From assembly GCA_016710075.1 (NCBI GenBank), contig JADJLO010000023.1:62001-126000 (forward strand): 64,000 nucleotides of DNA. The letters are read 5' to 3'. Numbering within the stretch: position 1 is the first letter of the stretch; each line of letters starts with the position of its first letter. The translations under genes and the position numbers were made by a program. Below are positions 52,005 to 61,985 of this stretch, piece after piece. This DNA comes from Acidobacteriota bacterium (lineage in GTDB: Bacteria; Acidobacteriota; Blastocatellia; RBC074). The notes beneath the pieces were generated by a model, which saw only the letters and a list, made by a program, of their open reading frames with translations, searched no databases and was not told where the DNA came from.

Positions 52005-52841
52005 TCAGAGTTCAATCTTGATTGCGAAGATGCCGATCCTGACGATCTGCCCGGGTTTCAATTCGATGAATTCGCCGGGTTGGAGCTCCTTGCCTTCGAC
52101 ATCGATCGAATTCCTACCGGTGCATTCAACCCTGAAATCGCCTGATTCGAGTTTTTCGATGACGGCGTGTTTGCGGCTGATCTCCTTATCGCCTTCGAGT
52201 TTGAGGTCGACCGGAAAATCCTTTGATCCTCTTCCGATTTCGACCTTTTTCTTGAACGATGCGAAGGTCTTCTCCTCCCCGTCATCTGGCTTGTAATTCA
52301 GCTTGATGATTGGAGTCTTCGGGCGAATGACGGTCATATCCGATTCATCTGAATTGGCGGCTTCGGGCGGGGTGTCCGGTTTGGCCGCTTCGGGTTTCTT
52401 TGCTTTTCTGGGAGTTACTTCAGTTCTGGGCGAATCGTCATCCCAGACGGCCTGCACCCGGACATGCCCTTTGGCGAGGGCTCCGTCAATGCCGAGCGAG
52501 AGTGCGATCTTGTCGGTCTTAAGCACCTTGTCGCCGACGAGTTGTCTGGCACGCTGGGAGAGCCCGTTGCGCAGGCCCTCTTCGAGTCCTTCACGCTTTC
52601 TGCCCTGCCATTGAGCGTCATCGTCCCTGCTGAGGTAGATGATGTATTCGCCGGGAAGGTAAGTCGGACCGCCGGGAGGCGTAAACATTTCCCGTTTCAT
52701 GACAGTTTCGACTTCACGAGCGATTTTGACGAAAAACTCATCCCATTCGCTGAGCTGAGCGGGGGTTTCGGGGACCACCGTCACGGCGTCCTCGCCATCG
52801 AGCCATTTTCTAAATTCGCCTAGATAGTTGGAAATCTTCAT
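52005..52841 (-). CDS. FHA-domain protein, FhaA-like
   Basis: 278 residues. The N-terminal half (residues 1-130) resembles the DUF3662/FhaA N-terminal domain (PGGPTYLPGEYIIYLSRDD, KREGLEEGLRNGLSQRARQL). An acidic Pro-rich linker follows, then an FHA domain at about 190-278 with the phosphothreonine-binding pattern VEIGRGSKDF...EISRKHAVIE. In actinobacteria FhaA binds the phosphorylated products of PknB and regulates cell-wall synthesis. It follows the kinase gene directly (20 bp), so this is likely the reader of that kinase's marks. AAGG is 5 bp before the ATG. Confidence 0.86.
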   Translation of the reverse strand: MKISNYLGEFRKWLDGEDAVTVVPETPAQLSEWDEFFVKIAREVETVMKREMFTPPGGPTYLPGEYIIYLSRDDDAQWQGRKREGLEEGLRNGLSQRARQLVGDKVLKTDKIALSLGIDGALAKGHVRVQAVWDDDSPRTEVTPRKAKKPEAAKPDTPPEAANSDESDMTVIRPKTPIIKLNYKPDDGEEKTFASFKKKVEIGRGSKDFPVDLKLEGDKEISRKHAVIEKLESGDFRVECTGRNSIDVEGKELQPGEFIELKPGQIVRIGIFAIKIEL

Positions 52842-52860
52842 AATGCCTTCATTGTATTAA

Positions 52861-54520
52861 TTACCACACGCGTCTGGAGACTACACGAACAAAATCGGAA
52901 CTGCCATAAACCCAGCCGCGATTCTGATCCTGCACGTGCGGGTTGGTCTCATCCCACTGTCCAACTTCGATCTGATACCACTGCTGGGAGGTCTGCGTCA
53001 TCACCTTGTGCCGGGAACCTTTTGCAATCACCCCCATGACCGAATCGCGCATGCTCGGGCCGTATCTGACATTCAAACCGGCCGAGACGATCTCGATCTC
53101 GGTTGGAGGTCCAAAGCCGAAGGGATGCCCGAGGTTACGAAAATAATTGTATACGCTGCCAAGTACGCCCAGAAAAGCGAGCGTCAACAGAATCAGGAAG
53201 ACGCGGCGTCTCAACCCCTTCTGTAAATCTGTCTTTAACCGGTGTCGTAAGCGACTTGATCGGAGCTTTGCCGGCTTTTGCGGGTTCCGGCGTCAACGAG
53301 CTTCTCACAGATGCTCTCACAGCCGGCGGTTCAGTTTTGGGCAGCGGCTGGATTGGTGTCGATGGTTTCGGTTGCTGCAGTTCGATGAAAAAACGCCCCT
53401 TCTTACCGGAGTGGTTCTCATCTGTTTTTTCCATTTCCGGCTGAGGCAGAACAGGCGCGATGATTTTCGACTCACGATTCTGTCTGGCCGCTACCGGGGT
53501 CGCCGGATTGAAATGACCTGATGTAGGGGAGCTTGCCAGAGCCGGTTCGAATTCCGGTTGCAGCGGAGTTTGAGGCAGAGAGCCAGGCACAACCTTGAGC
53601 CTCGGCCTGACCAGAGTCTCCTCTTCACTTGATTCGGAGTCGATCTCATCGACCCTGATCGAAGCGATCTGGACCAGTTCGTTCCAGAACTCAACCATCG
53701 TCGCCTGCCTCACAGCCGGAGAGTCGTCAGTCGCGCGTTGCAGTATCGCAATCAGCGGTCTGGCCCATGGCTTGCTCATCAACGGTTCGGGCAGCGAAGT
53801 TATCGGATCGCACTTGAACTGGCTGGGAGCCCTGCCGCAGATGACCGTGTAAAAACTCTTCGCCAGCGAATAGACATCCGCGGACTCCGTCAGACGCTCG
53901 ACCTGCCCGGAATTATCGTGAGGGTTATGTTCGGGAGGAGCGTAAATATCAGCCCCGACGCGTGTGATCTCGATATCTTCACCCGAGGTGAATTTGGCTA
54001 CCCCGAAATCGGCGATCTTCAGAGTCCGATGGTCCTCGGTCAGCAACAGATTGTTCGGCTTGAGATCCCTGTGAATGATACCTTTGCTGTGAGCATAAGC
54101 CAGTCCCTCACAGGCCTGTTTGAAGAAGAACAACGCCTCATCGAGGGATAGTCTGCTTTCAGATTTCCCCCGGCATAGCTTGAGCAGATCCCCACCTGGA
54201 AGATATTCGAGGACGAGGTAATGGAACGGCACACCGCGAAGATCGGCGGCCGTGCCATGCCCCAGTCGCAGAATGACATTCGAGTGCCGGACCGCATCGA
54301 GTGCGACTGCCTCGTTCTGAAAATTCTCCACCAGCGTTCTTTCGAGATCGGCATCAGGGGTCCCCTGCAGGCTGGTATTGAGCGCTTTGATGACGACATC
54401 CATGCCGCCAGCAGCGCGGTCACGCGCGACATAAATCTCGGCATAGCTGCCGCGATTGAGCCGCTCGCGCACCTCGAAACGCCCATCCACCAGACTGTTT
54501 TCAAGCTTTAATTCAGGCAT
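52861..54520 (-). CDS. Ser/Thr protein kinase with C-terminal membrane helix and SH3 domain, one frameshift
   Basis: About 550 residues. Kinase domain at about 13-275 (RLNRGSYAEIYVARD, VVIKALN, HRDLKPNN, IADFGVAK), a Pro-rich linker, then after a frame change near 53212 a membrane helix (VFLILLTLAFLGVLGSVY) and an SH3b domain (LNVRYGPSMRDSVMGVIAKG, GWVYGSSDFV). In the second frame the only start is a TTG, in the middle of the join; removing one G from GGGG gives RFTEGLRRRVFL. The SH3b domain outside the membrane may sense peptidoglycan, as PASTA domains do in PknB. Neighbours: PP2C phosphatase upstream, FHA protein downstream. Confidence 0.85.
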
Positions 54521-54601
54521 ATCCCACTGATTGTAATGACGCTAAAAGCAAATAACTGAAGCTGGTTTTGTAAAAATATCTTGAGCAAGCGATTTCGGAT
54601 T

Positions 54602-56151
54602 TCAGCCCCCTGGTTTCGCGGCTTTCGCAGCGCCCGAAGCCGGTGAAGCGGCCGGAGCGGCCGGAGCGGTTGTGGAAGTCGGCGACGGCAACGGAGCCGG
54701 CGTCGATCCGGGCGCCACTACCTGTTGCAACACGTCTCGCGCATTCCGCTGCTGCCCGACCGAGAGATAGGCCATCGCCAGATGAATTCTGATATCGTGA
54801 AGATTCGGATCAAGCTTCAATGCATGGCTGAGATGAGAAATCGCTTCTTCATATCTTCCCTGCGCATAATCGATCCGACCCAGATAAAAATTGGCCTCGG
54901 CATTGTTGGGATTATCGCTGAGCACTTTCACCAGGCGCTCGCGCGACTCGATCGTCTGGCCTTCGAGATATCTCGCATACGCGGCATTGACTTCTGGATC
55001 GGTCGGAGGCTTTTCGACCCCGGCTCGGTTGAAGATGTCTCGGGCGCCGAAAAGACTCCCAAACTTTTCGATCACCGGCCTGCCCAGAAAAGTGCCGATC
55101 ATCAGACCGGCTATGGTTGTCAGTATTAGTAGGCTCCATTTCATAAAACTCGACAATTCAACTTTCTCCGGCGCTGATGCAAAGTCCGATTTGGAGTCAG
55201 CGCCGGTTAACTGGGTCACCTGAGTGAATCGATTTCCCGCACTGCTTTCAGGGGCGGGCGTTGGAGCGTCTGCAGGCTTTTCAGGCTGTGCTGTAGAAGC
55301 GATGCTGACCTCGAACTTCCTGGTGGGCCGGGGTAACTGAATCCCGCCTGTATGTCCGCTTGCAGCTTTGGCCGGAATAACCGCCGCAGGCTTCTCATGA
55401 TCCTCAACGACATAATTTCTCTCGCCGAAATCGGCCACGATAACGGTCAGGTTATCCTCGGCGCCTCCCGCGTAACAGAGTTCCTTCATCTTCTCGCAGA
55501 TGCGGTCTGGTCTGAGCCCGCTTTTCATGAGGCGTTCGATCTCATCATCGGTAATATGCCGGGTGATGCCGTCGGTGCATAAAATGAAACTCGTCCGGTC
55601 GTCAATATCGATTTCGACTATATCCGGCTCGACATCCGGTTCGGCTCCGATGGCCCGGTTAATGACATTTTTTCGCGGGTGATTGGCGGCCTGTTCCTCT
55701 GTGATGATGCCCGCTCGCAGAGCCTCATTAACCTCGCTGTGGTCTTCGGTCAGGCAGATCAGCCCCTGCCCGTCATGACGATAGACCCGGCTGTCGCCGA
55801 CATGCGCAACTATTGCCCGCTTGCCGGCTACGGCGACCAGAGCGAGAGTGGTGGCCATCCCCTCCAGCTCCGGATTGAGCTCCGCTTCACTGAAGATCTT
55901 CTGGTTTGCCAGGTCAATCGCACCTTCAACGACATTGCGCAGATCTTCATGATGCTGCTGATTGAAAACTTTATTGAACACATCGACAACCGTGCTGCTT
56001 GCCACTTCGCCACCCCGCGTCCGCCGACCCCATCGGCGACGAGGTAGAGCCCACCTTCGGGCAGCACCAGCAGACTGTCTTCGTTGTACGGGCGCTTGGG
56101 ACTGAGCCCCTTATCCGTCAACTTCCCGATTGTTATTATTTTTGAAGACAT
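54602..56151 (-). CDS. PP2C-type protein phosphatase with TPR tail, one frameshift
   Basis: About 517 residues. PP2C domain (LTDKGLSPKRPYNEDSLLVL, VADGVGG, MATTLALVAV, HVGDSRVYRHDG, LTEDHSE, LCTDGITRHI, EDNLTVIV with all metal-binding aspartates), a linker, one membrane helix (WSLLILTTIAGLMIGTFLG) and three TPR-like repeats (EANFYLGRIDYAQGRYEEAI). The first 45 residues are in another frame; adding one G to GGGG near 56018 gives VADGVGGRGGGEVASSTVVDVF. It is the likely antagonist of the adjacent kinase, as PstP is of PknB. Confidence 0.9.
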
Positions 56152-56170
56152 GACAGTAAAAAAATAAAAT

Positions 56171-57826
56171 CTAATTGACAGCAGATAGTTCCGGCACAGT
56201 TCCCTGCTCTGAATTATTCCTGTGTGAGATGGCCATCAACATTCCCAGCATAAAGAAGCTTGTGATCAGAGACCAGCCGCCGTGACTGACGAATGGCAGG
56301 GTTATACCTGTCATTGGCAGCATCCTGATGACCCCGCCGATATTGACGATCGCCTGAAATGCAAGGAACGAGCTGATTCCCGCGGCGATCAGCTTGGTGA
56401 ACATATCCCGCGCCTCGATCGCGGCTCTCATCCCTGCCACCAGCAAGATAATGAACGCGGCGATGATGATCGCGCCTCCAAGTAGCCCCATCTCTTCAGC
56501 AACGGCGGCATAGATGAAATCGGAATCCGCAATCGGCACGCTTTCAGGATATCCTCTGCCGAGGCCTGCGCCCAGCAGCCTGCCGTCGCTCACACCGAAG
56601 AGCGCCTGCGAAGGCTGATACGCATACTTGTTGTACCACATCTCTTCATTCGAGATGCCACGGCTCTCGGCGTCGTCATATTCCTTCGCCCACCACCAGT
56701 TCTCTGCGGGATTCGGAGGCAGTCCTCCATGCTCCCAGAGATAGAACCTCTGATGAATCCGGCGCGGAACGCCCTGGCTGACAACCCCTTTGACCCGCTC
56801 TACCGCCGAGATATCGGAATCCCCGCTGAAGACATCCAGCACCGTATTGTAGATGCCCGCTGCAAAAATTGCGCCGCCCAGCAGTACGGCCATCAGAAAT
56901 ATCGCCATCGTAACCTGAGGCACTCTTTTGACGGCTACAATGTAGAGGGTCACATAGGCGCCTAAAAATACGAGCATCTGGCCGAAATCAGCGAGGGCGA
57001 AGAATGGGACAATCGGCAGCAGCGCGATCAAAATGAACGGCAGCACGAACCTCAACGGAGGTATCCCCCAGTATGTTCGCGACAGATTGCGGTAATGCTG
57101 CGTCAATATGCCCGCATAGCTGATCAGAAAAGTCACCTTGACCGGCTCCCAGGGGGTAGTGTTCCCGAGAAACTTCCCTCCGCTGGAATAGAGAATGGCA
57201 ATCAGGACAAACGGCAGCGTCGTCGCCAGTCCCAGGAAAAAACTGTTTCTCTGCAGCCACAACAAAATGTCTTCACGCATTATCATCGTGAATGCCAGCC
57301 GGAATCCGATGATTGCCATCAGCGGAATCAAAGTCGAAAATGAAGAGAAGATGCGACTGAGAGTCCAGTAACTCTCTTCCGATGAGCCGGAATCAGATGT
57401 TTTGATTGGTATCTGATACTTCGGATCTCCGAACAATACCTGTTTCTTTTCAGCGTCATAATACTGGTTGATATAACGCTGCTGCAGCGTGTTGGCCTTT
57501 GCCAGCCTCGCCTTGCTCACTTCCGCCCTTTTTGATGCGCTGTATTCCGGATCGGTGAAGAGCCGGTACTGCATGATCTGCCCGATGCTGAAGAGCAGAA
57601 TCGCCACCGTGAAGATCGTCAGATCGCCACGGTATTTGTTGCGCCTCACCAGCCAGACCAGAACGACAAACAGCGGCAGGAACAGCGCCATATCGCGAAA
57701 TGCCAGCAGCAGCGACGGCGAGAATCCACGAGCTATCCCCGCCCGATAAATGGCCAGGTACGCCAGACCATCAAGCGCCAGCAGGAAAATCAATATAATA
57801 AAATGTGACGATGGGCGATTCTTCAT
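56171..57826 (-). CDS. FtsW/RodA/SpoVE (SEDS) family protein
   Basis: 551-residue SEDS glycosyltransferase that polymerises lipid II into peptidoglycan with a class B PBP. About ten membrane helices. Family motifs include NTTPWEPVKVTFLISYAGIL, ALADFGQMLVFLGAYVTLYI (with the conserved Asp in DFGQ), the QALFGVSDGRLLGAGLGRG loop, FIYAAVAEEMGLLGG and GVIRMLPMTGITLPFVSHGG. Whether it is RodA (elongation) or FtsW (division) cannot be settled; no PBP gene lies next to it. The operon context with a phosphatase, kinase and FHA protein resembles the actinobacterial RodA locus. Confidence 0.92.
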   Translation of the reverse strand: MKNRPSSHFIILIFLLALDGLAYLAIYRAGIARGFSPSLLLAFRDMALFLPLFVVLVWLVRRNKYRGDLTIFTVAILLFSIGQIMQYRLFTDPEYSASKRAEVSKARLAKANTLQQRYINQYYDAEKKQVLFGDPKYQIPIKTSDSGSSEESYWTLSRIFSSFSTLIPLMAIIGFRLAFTMIMREDILLWLQRNSFFLGLATTLPFVLIAILYSSGGKFLGNTTPWEPVKVTFLISYAGILTQHYRNLSRTYWGIPPLRFVLPFILIALLPIVPFFALADFGQMLVFLGAYVTLYIVAVKRVPQVTMAIFLMAVLLGGAIFAAGIYNTVLDVFSGDSDISAVERVKGVVSQGVPRRIHQRFYLWEHGGLPPNPAENWWWAKEYDDAESRGISNEEMWYNKYAYQPSQALFGVSDGRLLGAGLGRGYPESVPIADSDFIYAAVAEEMGLLGGAIIIAAFIILLVAGMRAAIEARDMFTKLIAAGISSFLAFQAIVNIGGVIRMLPMTGITLPFVSHGGWSLITSFFMLGMLMAISHRNNSEQGTVPELSAVN

Positions 57827-58044
57827 TTCGATAAAAAGTTATTCGATCTCTCCGGTTTCCTGTGGTTTTTTACCTGACTCAAATCAGAATAAAATCCCCC
57901 CAGGGATTAATACGGGTTTACCCGGATCAAGTTCAACCTAATCTGGGGTCAATAATATGTTGAAACTCCACGAAATTACAGAGACGAGGGGGTGGCCTGA
58001 TTCCGAAGAGGAACCCCAAAAAAAAATTAAAATCAAATCATACA
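57827..58044. other. Intergenic region with a compact hairpin
   Basis: Contains a hairpin TTAAT-A-CGGGT-TT-ACCCG-G-ATCAA (57907-57930) about 80 bp upstream of the rodA/ftsW start. A promoter or leader structure is possible. The minus strand here looks like the 3' half of a TPP riboswitch but fails elsewhere (see rejected items). No gene seen. Confidence 0.4.
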
Positions 58045-58264
58045 CTGATACTGTTGGCGAATTGAATTTATAGCCTGTTTCCCTGCTTCCGTGCTTCATT
58101 GATATTTTGGAATGGTCGAAATACGAGCGGGACCGCAGGCGTCCCGCCTGCGTCAATTCGATTAACGCATATCTGATATGAATGTGCAGGTATTTCAATA
58201 CAAGCAGGCGGGACGCCTGCGTACCCGCTCGTATTTCGATTCTGTAATTTCTAACAATCTAACA
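58045..58264. mobile_element. MITE-like element, core type 1, right end decayed
   Basis: Starts ACTGATACTGTTGGCGAATT near 58044 and carries the two REP-type palindromes (CGAGCGGG, GCAGGCGTCCCGCCTGC) and their spacer. It matches the 35 kb copy in reverse orientation up to CTGTAATTTCTAACAATCTA. The right terminal repeat is absent, so this copy is truncated or diverged. It is upstream of the M28 peptidase. Confidence 0.75.
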
Positions 58265-58364
58265 TCGGTAAAGTGAAACCTGATCAAATTCGCAGGCGTC
58301 CTTCTAGTCGAACACAATCAAATTGAAATTCCAGATCTTATCGAATTTTTTCAGGAGGGAAATT

Positions 58365-60080
58365 ATGCTTTCTCGTCGTATGGCAGGGGCGCTTCACATG
58401 CTGATCATTCTCAGCCTCGTTATGGCTCCAGTCTTTTCGCAGACGCGCAGGAGTGTCAGGTCAACTACCGTCCAGGCTGAGGACCTTCGCGTCTGGCTCA
58501 ATTATCTGGCATCGGATGAGCTTGAGGGGCGAAATACTTTTTCGGAAGGGCTGGGGCTTGCAGCCGCCTACCTCGCTCAGGAACTTAAAAGCATTGGCGT
58601 CAAACCCGGCGGAGACAACGGTTCCTATTTTCAGCGTGTCAAAGTCCTCGGAATAAAAAGCGCCAACAGGTCAACCGTAACAGTCGCAGTCAACGGCACA
58701 TCGCGGACATTCAAAGACGGTGAGGGCATTACTTTTCCGAAGAATGTCGGAGGCAAACGCAGCTTTACCGTCGATCAGGTAGAGTTTCTGGGCTACGGGC
58801 TGGATGCCCCGATCATCAATCACAATGATTACGCCGGCAGGAACGTCAAAGGCAAGGCGGTAATCTATCTTGGGAGCCTGGGGCCAAAGGGACTTCCGCA
58901 ACAGTCGCGCCGTCAGTTGGGCGGACGTGCCCGATACGCCACCGATCAGAGACAGGCACTAGCGAGCATCGGTCCTGTAATCGCTGCCGGTCAGGGGGTG
59001 CGGCGGAGGCAGGGGGGTGGTGGCCAGAGGCAGGGGGCGGCAGGTGGAATTCAATCCGACTTCACCACAGTCCAGCGGCTCGATAACCCGATTCCACCAA
59101 TGGCAAATGCGTCAGATGACTTTTTCGAGTTTCTCTTCAGCAACGCTGAAATCAAATATGCCGAGCTGAAAGACAAGGCGGCAAAACAGGAATCACTGCC
59201 GATCTTCACCCTCAAGGGAGTCACGCTGACTTTCAATCTGGATGCCGATTATCAGATCGTGCGGACTCAGTACACCCGGAACGTCATAGGCTTTCTTGAA
59301 GGCTCCGATCCGAAACTAAAAGATACCTTCGTGACCTTCGGCGCGCATTACGATCACGTTGGATATGCCGAAGGCGAAGTCATCCAGGGTCAGAACGGCC
59401 CCGTGCGCCAGGGCGCGGCCGGGAGAGTCAAACCCGGTGCGGTCGATGACAGAATCTGGAACGGCGCCGACGATGACGGCTCCGGCTCAGTGACGTTGCT
59501 GGGAGTCGCCAAAGCCTACGCCGCAGGGCCCAAACCGAAGAGATCCCTCATGTTCCTCTGGTACGCCGGCGAAGAACGGGGCCTTTTGGGATCGAGATTT
59601 TACGCCGATTACTCGACTGTTCCGCTCGACAGGATCGTGGCCAACCTGAATATGGACATGGTCGGTCGAAACCGCGACGACAAGGCTGATGAGGACAATT
59701 CAGTTTTTCCGGTCGGCTCCGATCGCATCAGCACTGAGCTTCACAACATCACCATTGATGCCAATGCCGCTCTGCCCAAGCCGCTTAAACTCGATTTCGA
59801 AATGAACGATCCGACTGACCTTGAGCAGATCTATTACCGAAGCGATCATTACAGCTATGCCGCCAAGGGCATCCCAATTGTCTTTTTCACAACCGGCCTT
59901 CACGGCGATTATCACGTGAACACCGACAGCTCTGAAAAGATCAACTATGAAAACACGGCCCGCATAGGTCAGCTCGTCTACGAGGCCGGCCGCAGAGTCG
60001 CCAATCTCGATCACGCTCCAAAACGCGACAACAAAGGGCCTCGTATGGGTAAGGGCAGCACCGGAAAGCTGGCTGAGTAG
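58365..60080 (+). CDS. M28 family zinc peptidase with PA-like insert
   Basis: 571 residues. AGGAGGGA precedes the ATG at 58365 by 4 bp. A signal peptide (MLIILSLVMAPVFSQ) is followed by an N-terminal domain (LNYLASDELEGRNTF), a PA-like insert (FLGYGLDAPIINHNDYAGRNVKGKAVIY) and the M28 catalytic part: AHYDHVGY, NGADDDGSGSVTLLGVAKA, WYAGEERGLLGS, NMDMVGR, SDHYSYAAKGIPIVFF. The zinc-binding His, Asp, Glu and His residues are all present. A Gly/Gln/Arg-rich stretch at about residues 206-235 (RRRQGGGGQRQGAAGG) interrupts the PA domain and may be an expansion. Secreted aminopeptidase-type. Confidence 0.9.
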   Translation: MLSRRMAGALHMLIILSLVMAPVFSQTRRSVRSTTVQAEDLRVWLNYLASDELEGRNTFSEGLGLAAAYLAQELKSIGVKPGGDNGSYFQRVKVLGIKSANRSTVTVAVNGTSRTFKDGEGITFPKNVGGKRSFTVDQVEFLGYGLDAPIINHNDYAGRNVKGKAVIYLGSLGPKGLPQQSRRQLGGRARYATDQRQALASIGPVIAAGQGVRRRQGGGGQRQGAAGGIQSDFTTVQRLDNPIPPMANASDDFFEFLFSNAEIKYAELKDKAAKQESLPIFTLKGVTLTFNLDADYQIVRTQYTRNVIGFLEGSDPKLKDTFVTFGAHYDHVGYAEGEVIQGQNGPVRQGAAGRVKPGAVDDRIWNGADDDGSGSVTLLGVAKAYAAGPKPKRSLMFLWYAGEERGLLGSRFYADYSTVPLDRIVANLNMDMVGRNRDDKADEDNSVFPVGSDRISTELHNITIDANAALPKPLKLDFEMNDPTDLEQIYYRSDHYSYAAKGIPIVFFTTGLHGDYHVNTDSSEKINYENTARIGQLVYEAGRRVANLDHAPKRDNKGPRMGKGSTGKLAE

Positions 60081-60560
60081 AAGTTCAAAGTTCAAAGTCC
60101 AAAGTTTAAAGTTCAAAGTTTAAAGTTCGTAGCTGCTCAGCAATTACCATCTCATGTTACGCAAATAAGTATTCCTGAATCGGTTTGACACGTTCTATTG
60201 AAGTAATTCAAACAGCCGGCGAAGCCGGCGGCAGCATGTAGCCTGGGGTGAAGCGAGGCCGAAGGCCGAGCGGAACCCCAGGTAAATGTGAAAAATAAAA
60301 CCAAGCCCACGAAGTGGGCGACAGATTTAGGGGCAAAGGTTTAGTGGCTGTTTTTCTGTCGCCGCTATCGCGGGCTTGGATATTTTGGGGGATCGATACC
60401 CAGGGTTCCGCTCGGCCTGCGGCCTCGCTCCACCCTGGGCTACATGCTGCCACCCGCTTCGCGGGTTGTGGGCTAGTCAAATCAAAATAAAGAATATTCC
60501 GTGCGTAACATGAGTTACTAACTTTAAACTTTAAACTTTGAACTTTGAACTCTAAACTCT
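60081..60560. repeat. Heptad arrays flanking a palindromic element between converging genes
   Basis: Direct 7-bp units AAGTTCAAAGTTCAAAGTCC start at the M28 stop codon (60081-60128), and the complementary ACTTTAAACTTTGAACTTTG array runs at 60518-60560, up to the mutM stop. The element between them is listed separately. This is the same arrangement as at 50.6 kb. Confidence 0.85.
60151..60514. mobile_element. MITE-like element with CTCATGTTACGCA ends
   Basis: 13-bp inverted ends CTCATGTTACGCA (60151-60163) and TGCGTAACATGAG (60502-60514) enclose 364 bp. The inner arms are themselves inverted: AGCATGTAGCCTGGGGTG and CCACCCTGGGCTACATGCT, with smaller hairpins GCGAGGCCGAAGGCC and AAGCCCACGAAGTGGGC. 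No coding capacity. It differs from the CTGATACTG family in ends, but its palindromic style is like that of the 20.9 kb core. Confidence 0.75.
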
Positions 60561-60567
60561 CCCTGAG

Positions 60568-61395
60568 TCACCTCGCCTGGCAGCGCGGGCAGAAATATGT
60601 CGAACGCGCTCCCTGAGTGATTCGCCTGATTTGCGTACCGCAGTTCAGACACGGCTGACCTTCACGATCATAAACTTTCGACACGGTCTCATAACGTCCA
60701 TAACTCGTATCGAGATCTCCGCTTTCAGAGTCAAATTGAGCGTCGTTGGCAATGGCCTCTCCAAGAACCGCTACGATCTCGCGATGAAGCGGCCCAATGC
60801 GTCGTTTTGAAATCTTGTTTGCCGGAGTCTTAGGATTTATCCCCGACCGGTGCAGCGCTTCGGAAGCGTAGATATTCCCCAGACCCACAACTCTGGTCTG
60901 ATCCAGCAATACAAGCTTAATCTGTCTGGCGCTTCTGCCCAGAGTTCGATGCAGATATTCGACCGTAAACTCTTCGCTGAACGGTTCAGGGCCGAGATCG
61001 GCGAGACACCTGACCTCGTTGAGATCTTTGCTGCGAACAACCATCATCATTCCAAAATGTCTCTGATCGTCAAAGACGAGCTTCTTTCCGTCATCAAACA
61101 GCAATATCGCGTGGGTGTGAGCGGGGTCATCAGCGGATTCGTCAAGATAGCTGAATCTGCCAGTCATTCGTAGATGAGTGATCAGCGTCCGCTGATTGGA
61201 GAGATTAATGAGAATATGTTTGCCGCGTCGCCCGACACTTTCAATGCTTGTATTCCTGAGCCAATCGGCGAACTGTCTGGGTGAATTATCCGGCGCCAGC
61301 CCCGGCCTGATGAGCCGGGCATGCACTATATTTTTGCCGGCAATGAGCCGCCTTAGCTGTCTGACTACACATTCTACTTCTGGTAATTCCGGCAT
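60568..61395 (-). CDS. mutM: Formamidopyrimidine-DNA glycosylase
   Basis: Removes 8-oxoguanine and related lesions from DNA and nicks the abasic site. 275 residues. Starts MPELPEVE with catalytic Pro and Glu directly after the Met, so the ATG at 61395 is the start. GKHILI (conserved Lys), HLRMTGRF, FDDQRHFG, GPEPFSEEF, LLDQTRVVGLGNIYASEALH and the C-terminal zinc finger CLNCGTQIRRI...CPRCQ are present. The open frame extends 82 residues further only because it reads through the antisense of the adjacent tRNA. Confidence 0.95.
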   Translation of the reverse strand: MPELPEVECVVRQLRRLIAGKNIVHARLIRPGLAPDNSPRQFADWLRNTSIESVGRRGKHILINLSNQRTLITHLRMTGRFSYLDESADDPAHTHAILLFDDGKKLVFDDQRHFGMMMVVRSKDLNEVRCLADLGPEPFSEEFTVEYLHRTLGRSARQIKLVLLDQTRVVGLGNIYASEALHRSGINPKTPANKISKRRIGPLHREIVAVLGEAIANDAQFDSESGDLDTSYGRYETVSKVYDREGQPCLNCGTQIRRITQGARSTYFCPRCQAR

Positions 61396-61552
61396 GGTGT
61401 TATCAAAACGGGTTTCTTCTTTCAGACTGAATTGTACGCACCTGTGAGGGCTCAGTCCATAACCGTCTGATGACCTGGTATCAATCAGAGTAAAAAATTG
61501 GCGGGGTTGTTGACAAAGTATCCGGCAACAAGTAAAGTCAGTGTTTCGTTGA

Positions 61553-61630
<78 letters not shown>

Positions 61631-61643
61631 ATTTCAAGCACTT

Positions 61644-61678
61644 AAAAGCCGCCTTTTCTTTCGAATTGGCGGCTTTTT
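61644..61678 (+). terminator. Rho-independent terminator after tRNA-fMet
   Basis: AAAGCCGCC (61645-61653), 14-nt loop, GGCGGCTTT (61668-61676) and a T5 run. It lies 15 bp after the tRNA. Confidence 0.9.
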
Positions 61679-61912
61679 GCTTTTCAGGTAATCAACTACC
61701 TCGCAATCGTTCAATTATTTTTCATTCCCCGGTAGATGCATTCAGGAAGCGGGAAAGGCTGAGCAGATGCCGGCCAGGTGTGAGTGTCGTCAGGCGCATC
61801 CTGATAGTATTATTTGGCGCGTTCAGTTAAGATCGGCGGCGCGCCGGGATCAGTTGGAGTTTGGCAGCTATCCCACACACCCTTTGTGATTACCATCAAG
61901 GCGCAACCTTCA

Positions 61913-61980
61913 TTTGAGGGATTTCAAGTAGCTTTTATTTGCACATACTTTATTTAATCAACCCCCATCCCTCAAAGGAG
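61913..61980 (+). promoter_or_regulatory. Inverted repeat abutting the ribosome site of the PQQ/EF-hand gene
   Basis: TTTGAGGGAT (61913-61922) and ATCCCTCAAA (61967-61976) are a perfect 10-bp inverted pair; the right arm runs into AGGAG, 5 bp before the ATG at 61986. If transcribed, it could hide or expose the ribosome site. Otherwise 61680-61985 shows no gene. Confidence 0.4.
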
Positions 61981-61985
61981 ATCGA

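Noticed and set aside
52861..53214. SH3 protein as its own gene
   Set aside because: It starts only at a TTG inside the kinase tail, and one base joins it to the kinase. A kinase-helix-SH3 protein is more sensible.
57890..57960. TPP-riboswitch-like sequence on the minus strand (GAACTTGATCCGGGTAAACCCG)
   Set aside because: The 3' half looks right, but the CTGAGA core and matching P1/P2 arms are missing and the downstream gene is rodA/ftsW, not a thiamine gene. The hairpin alone explains the match.
35119..58264. CRISPR array
   Set aside because: The repeated palindromes are scattered tens of kilobases apart with no regular spacers, and no cas genes are present.
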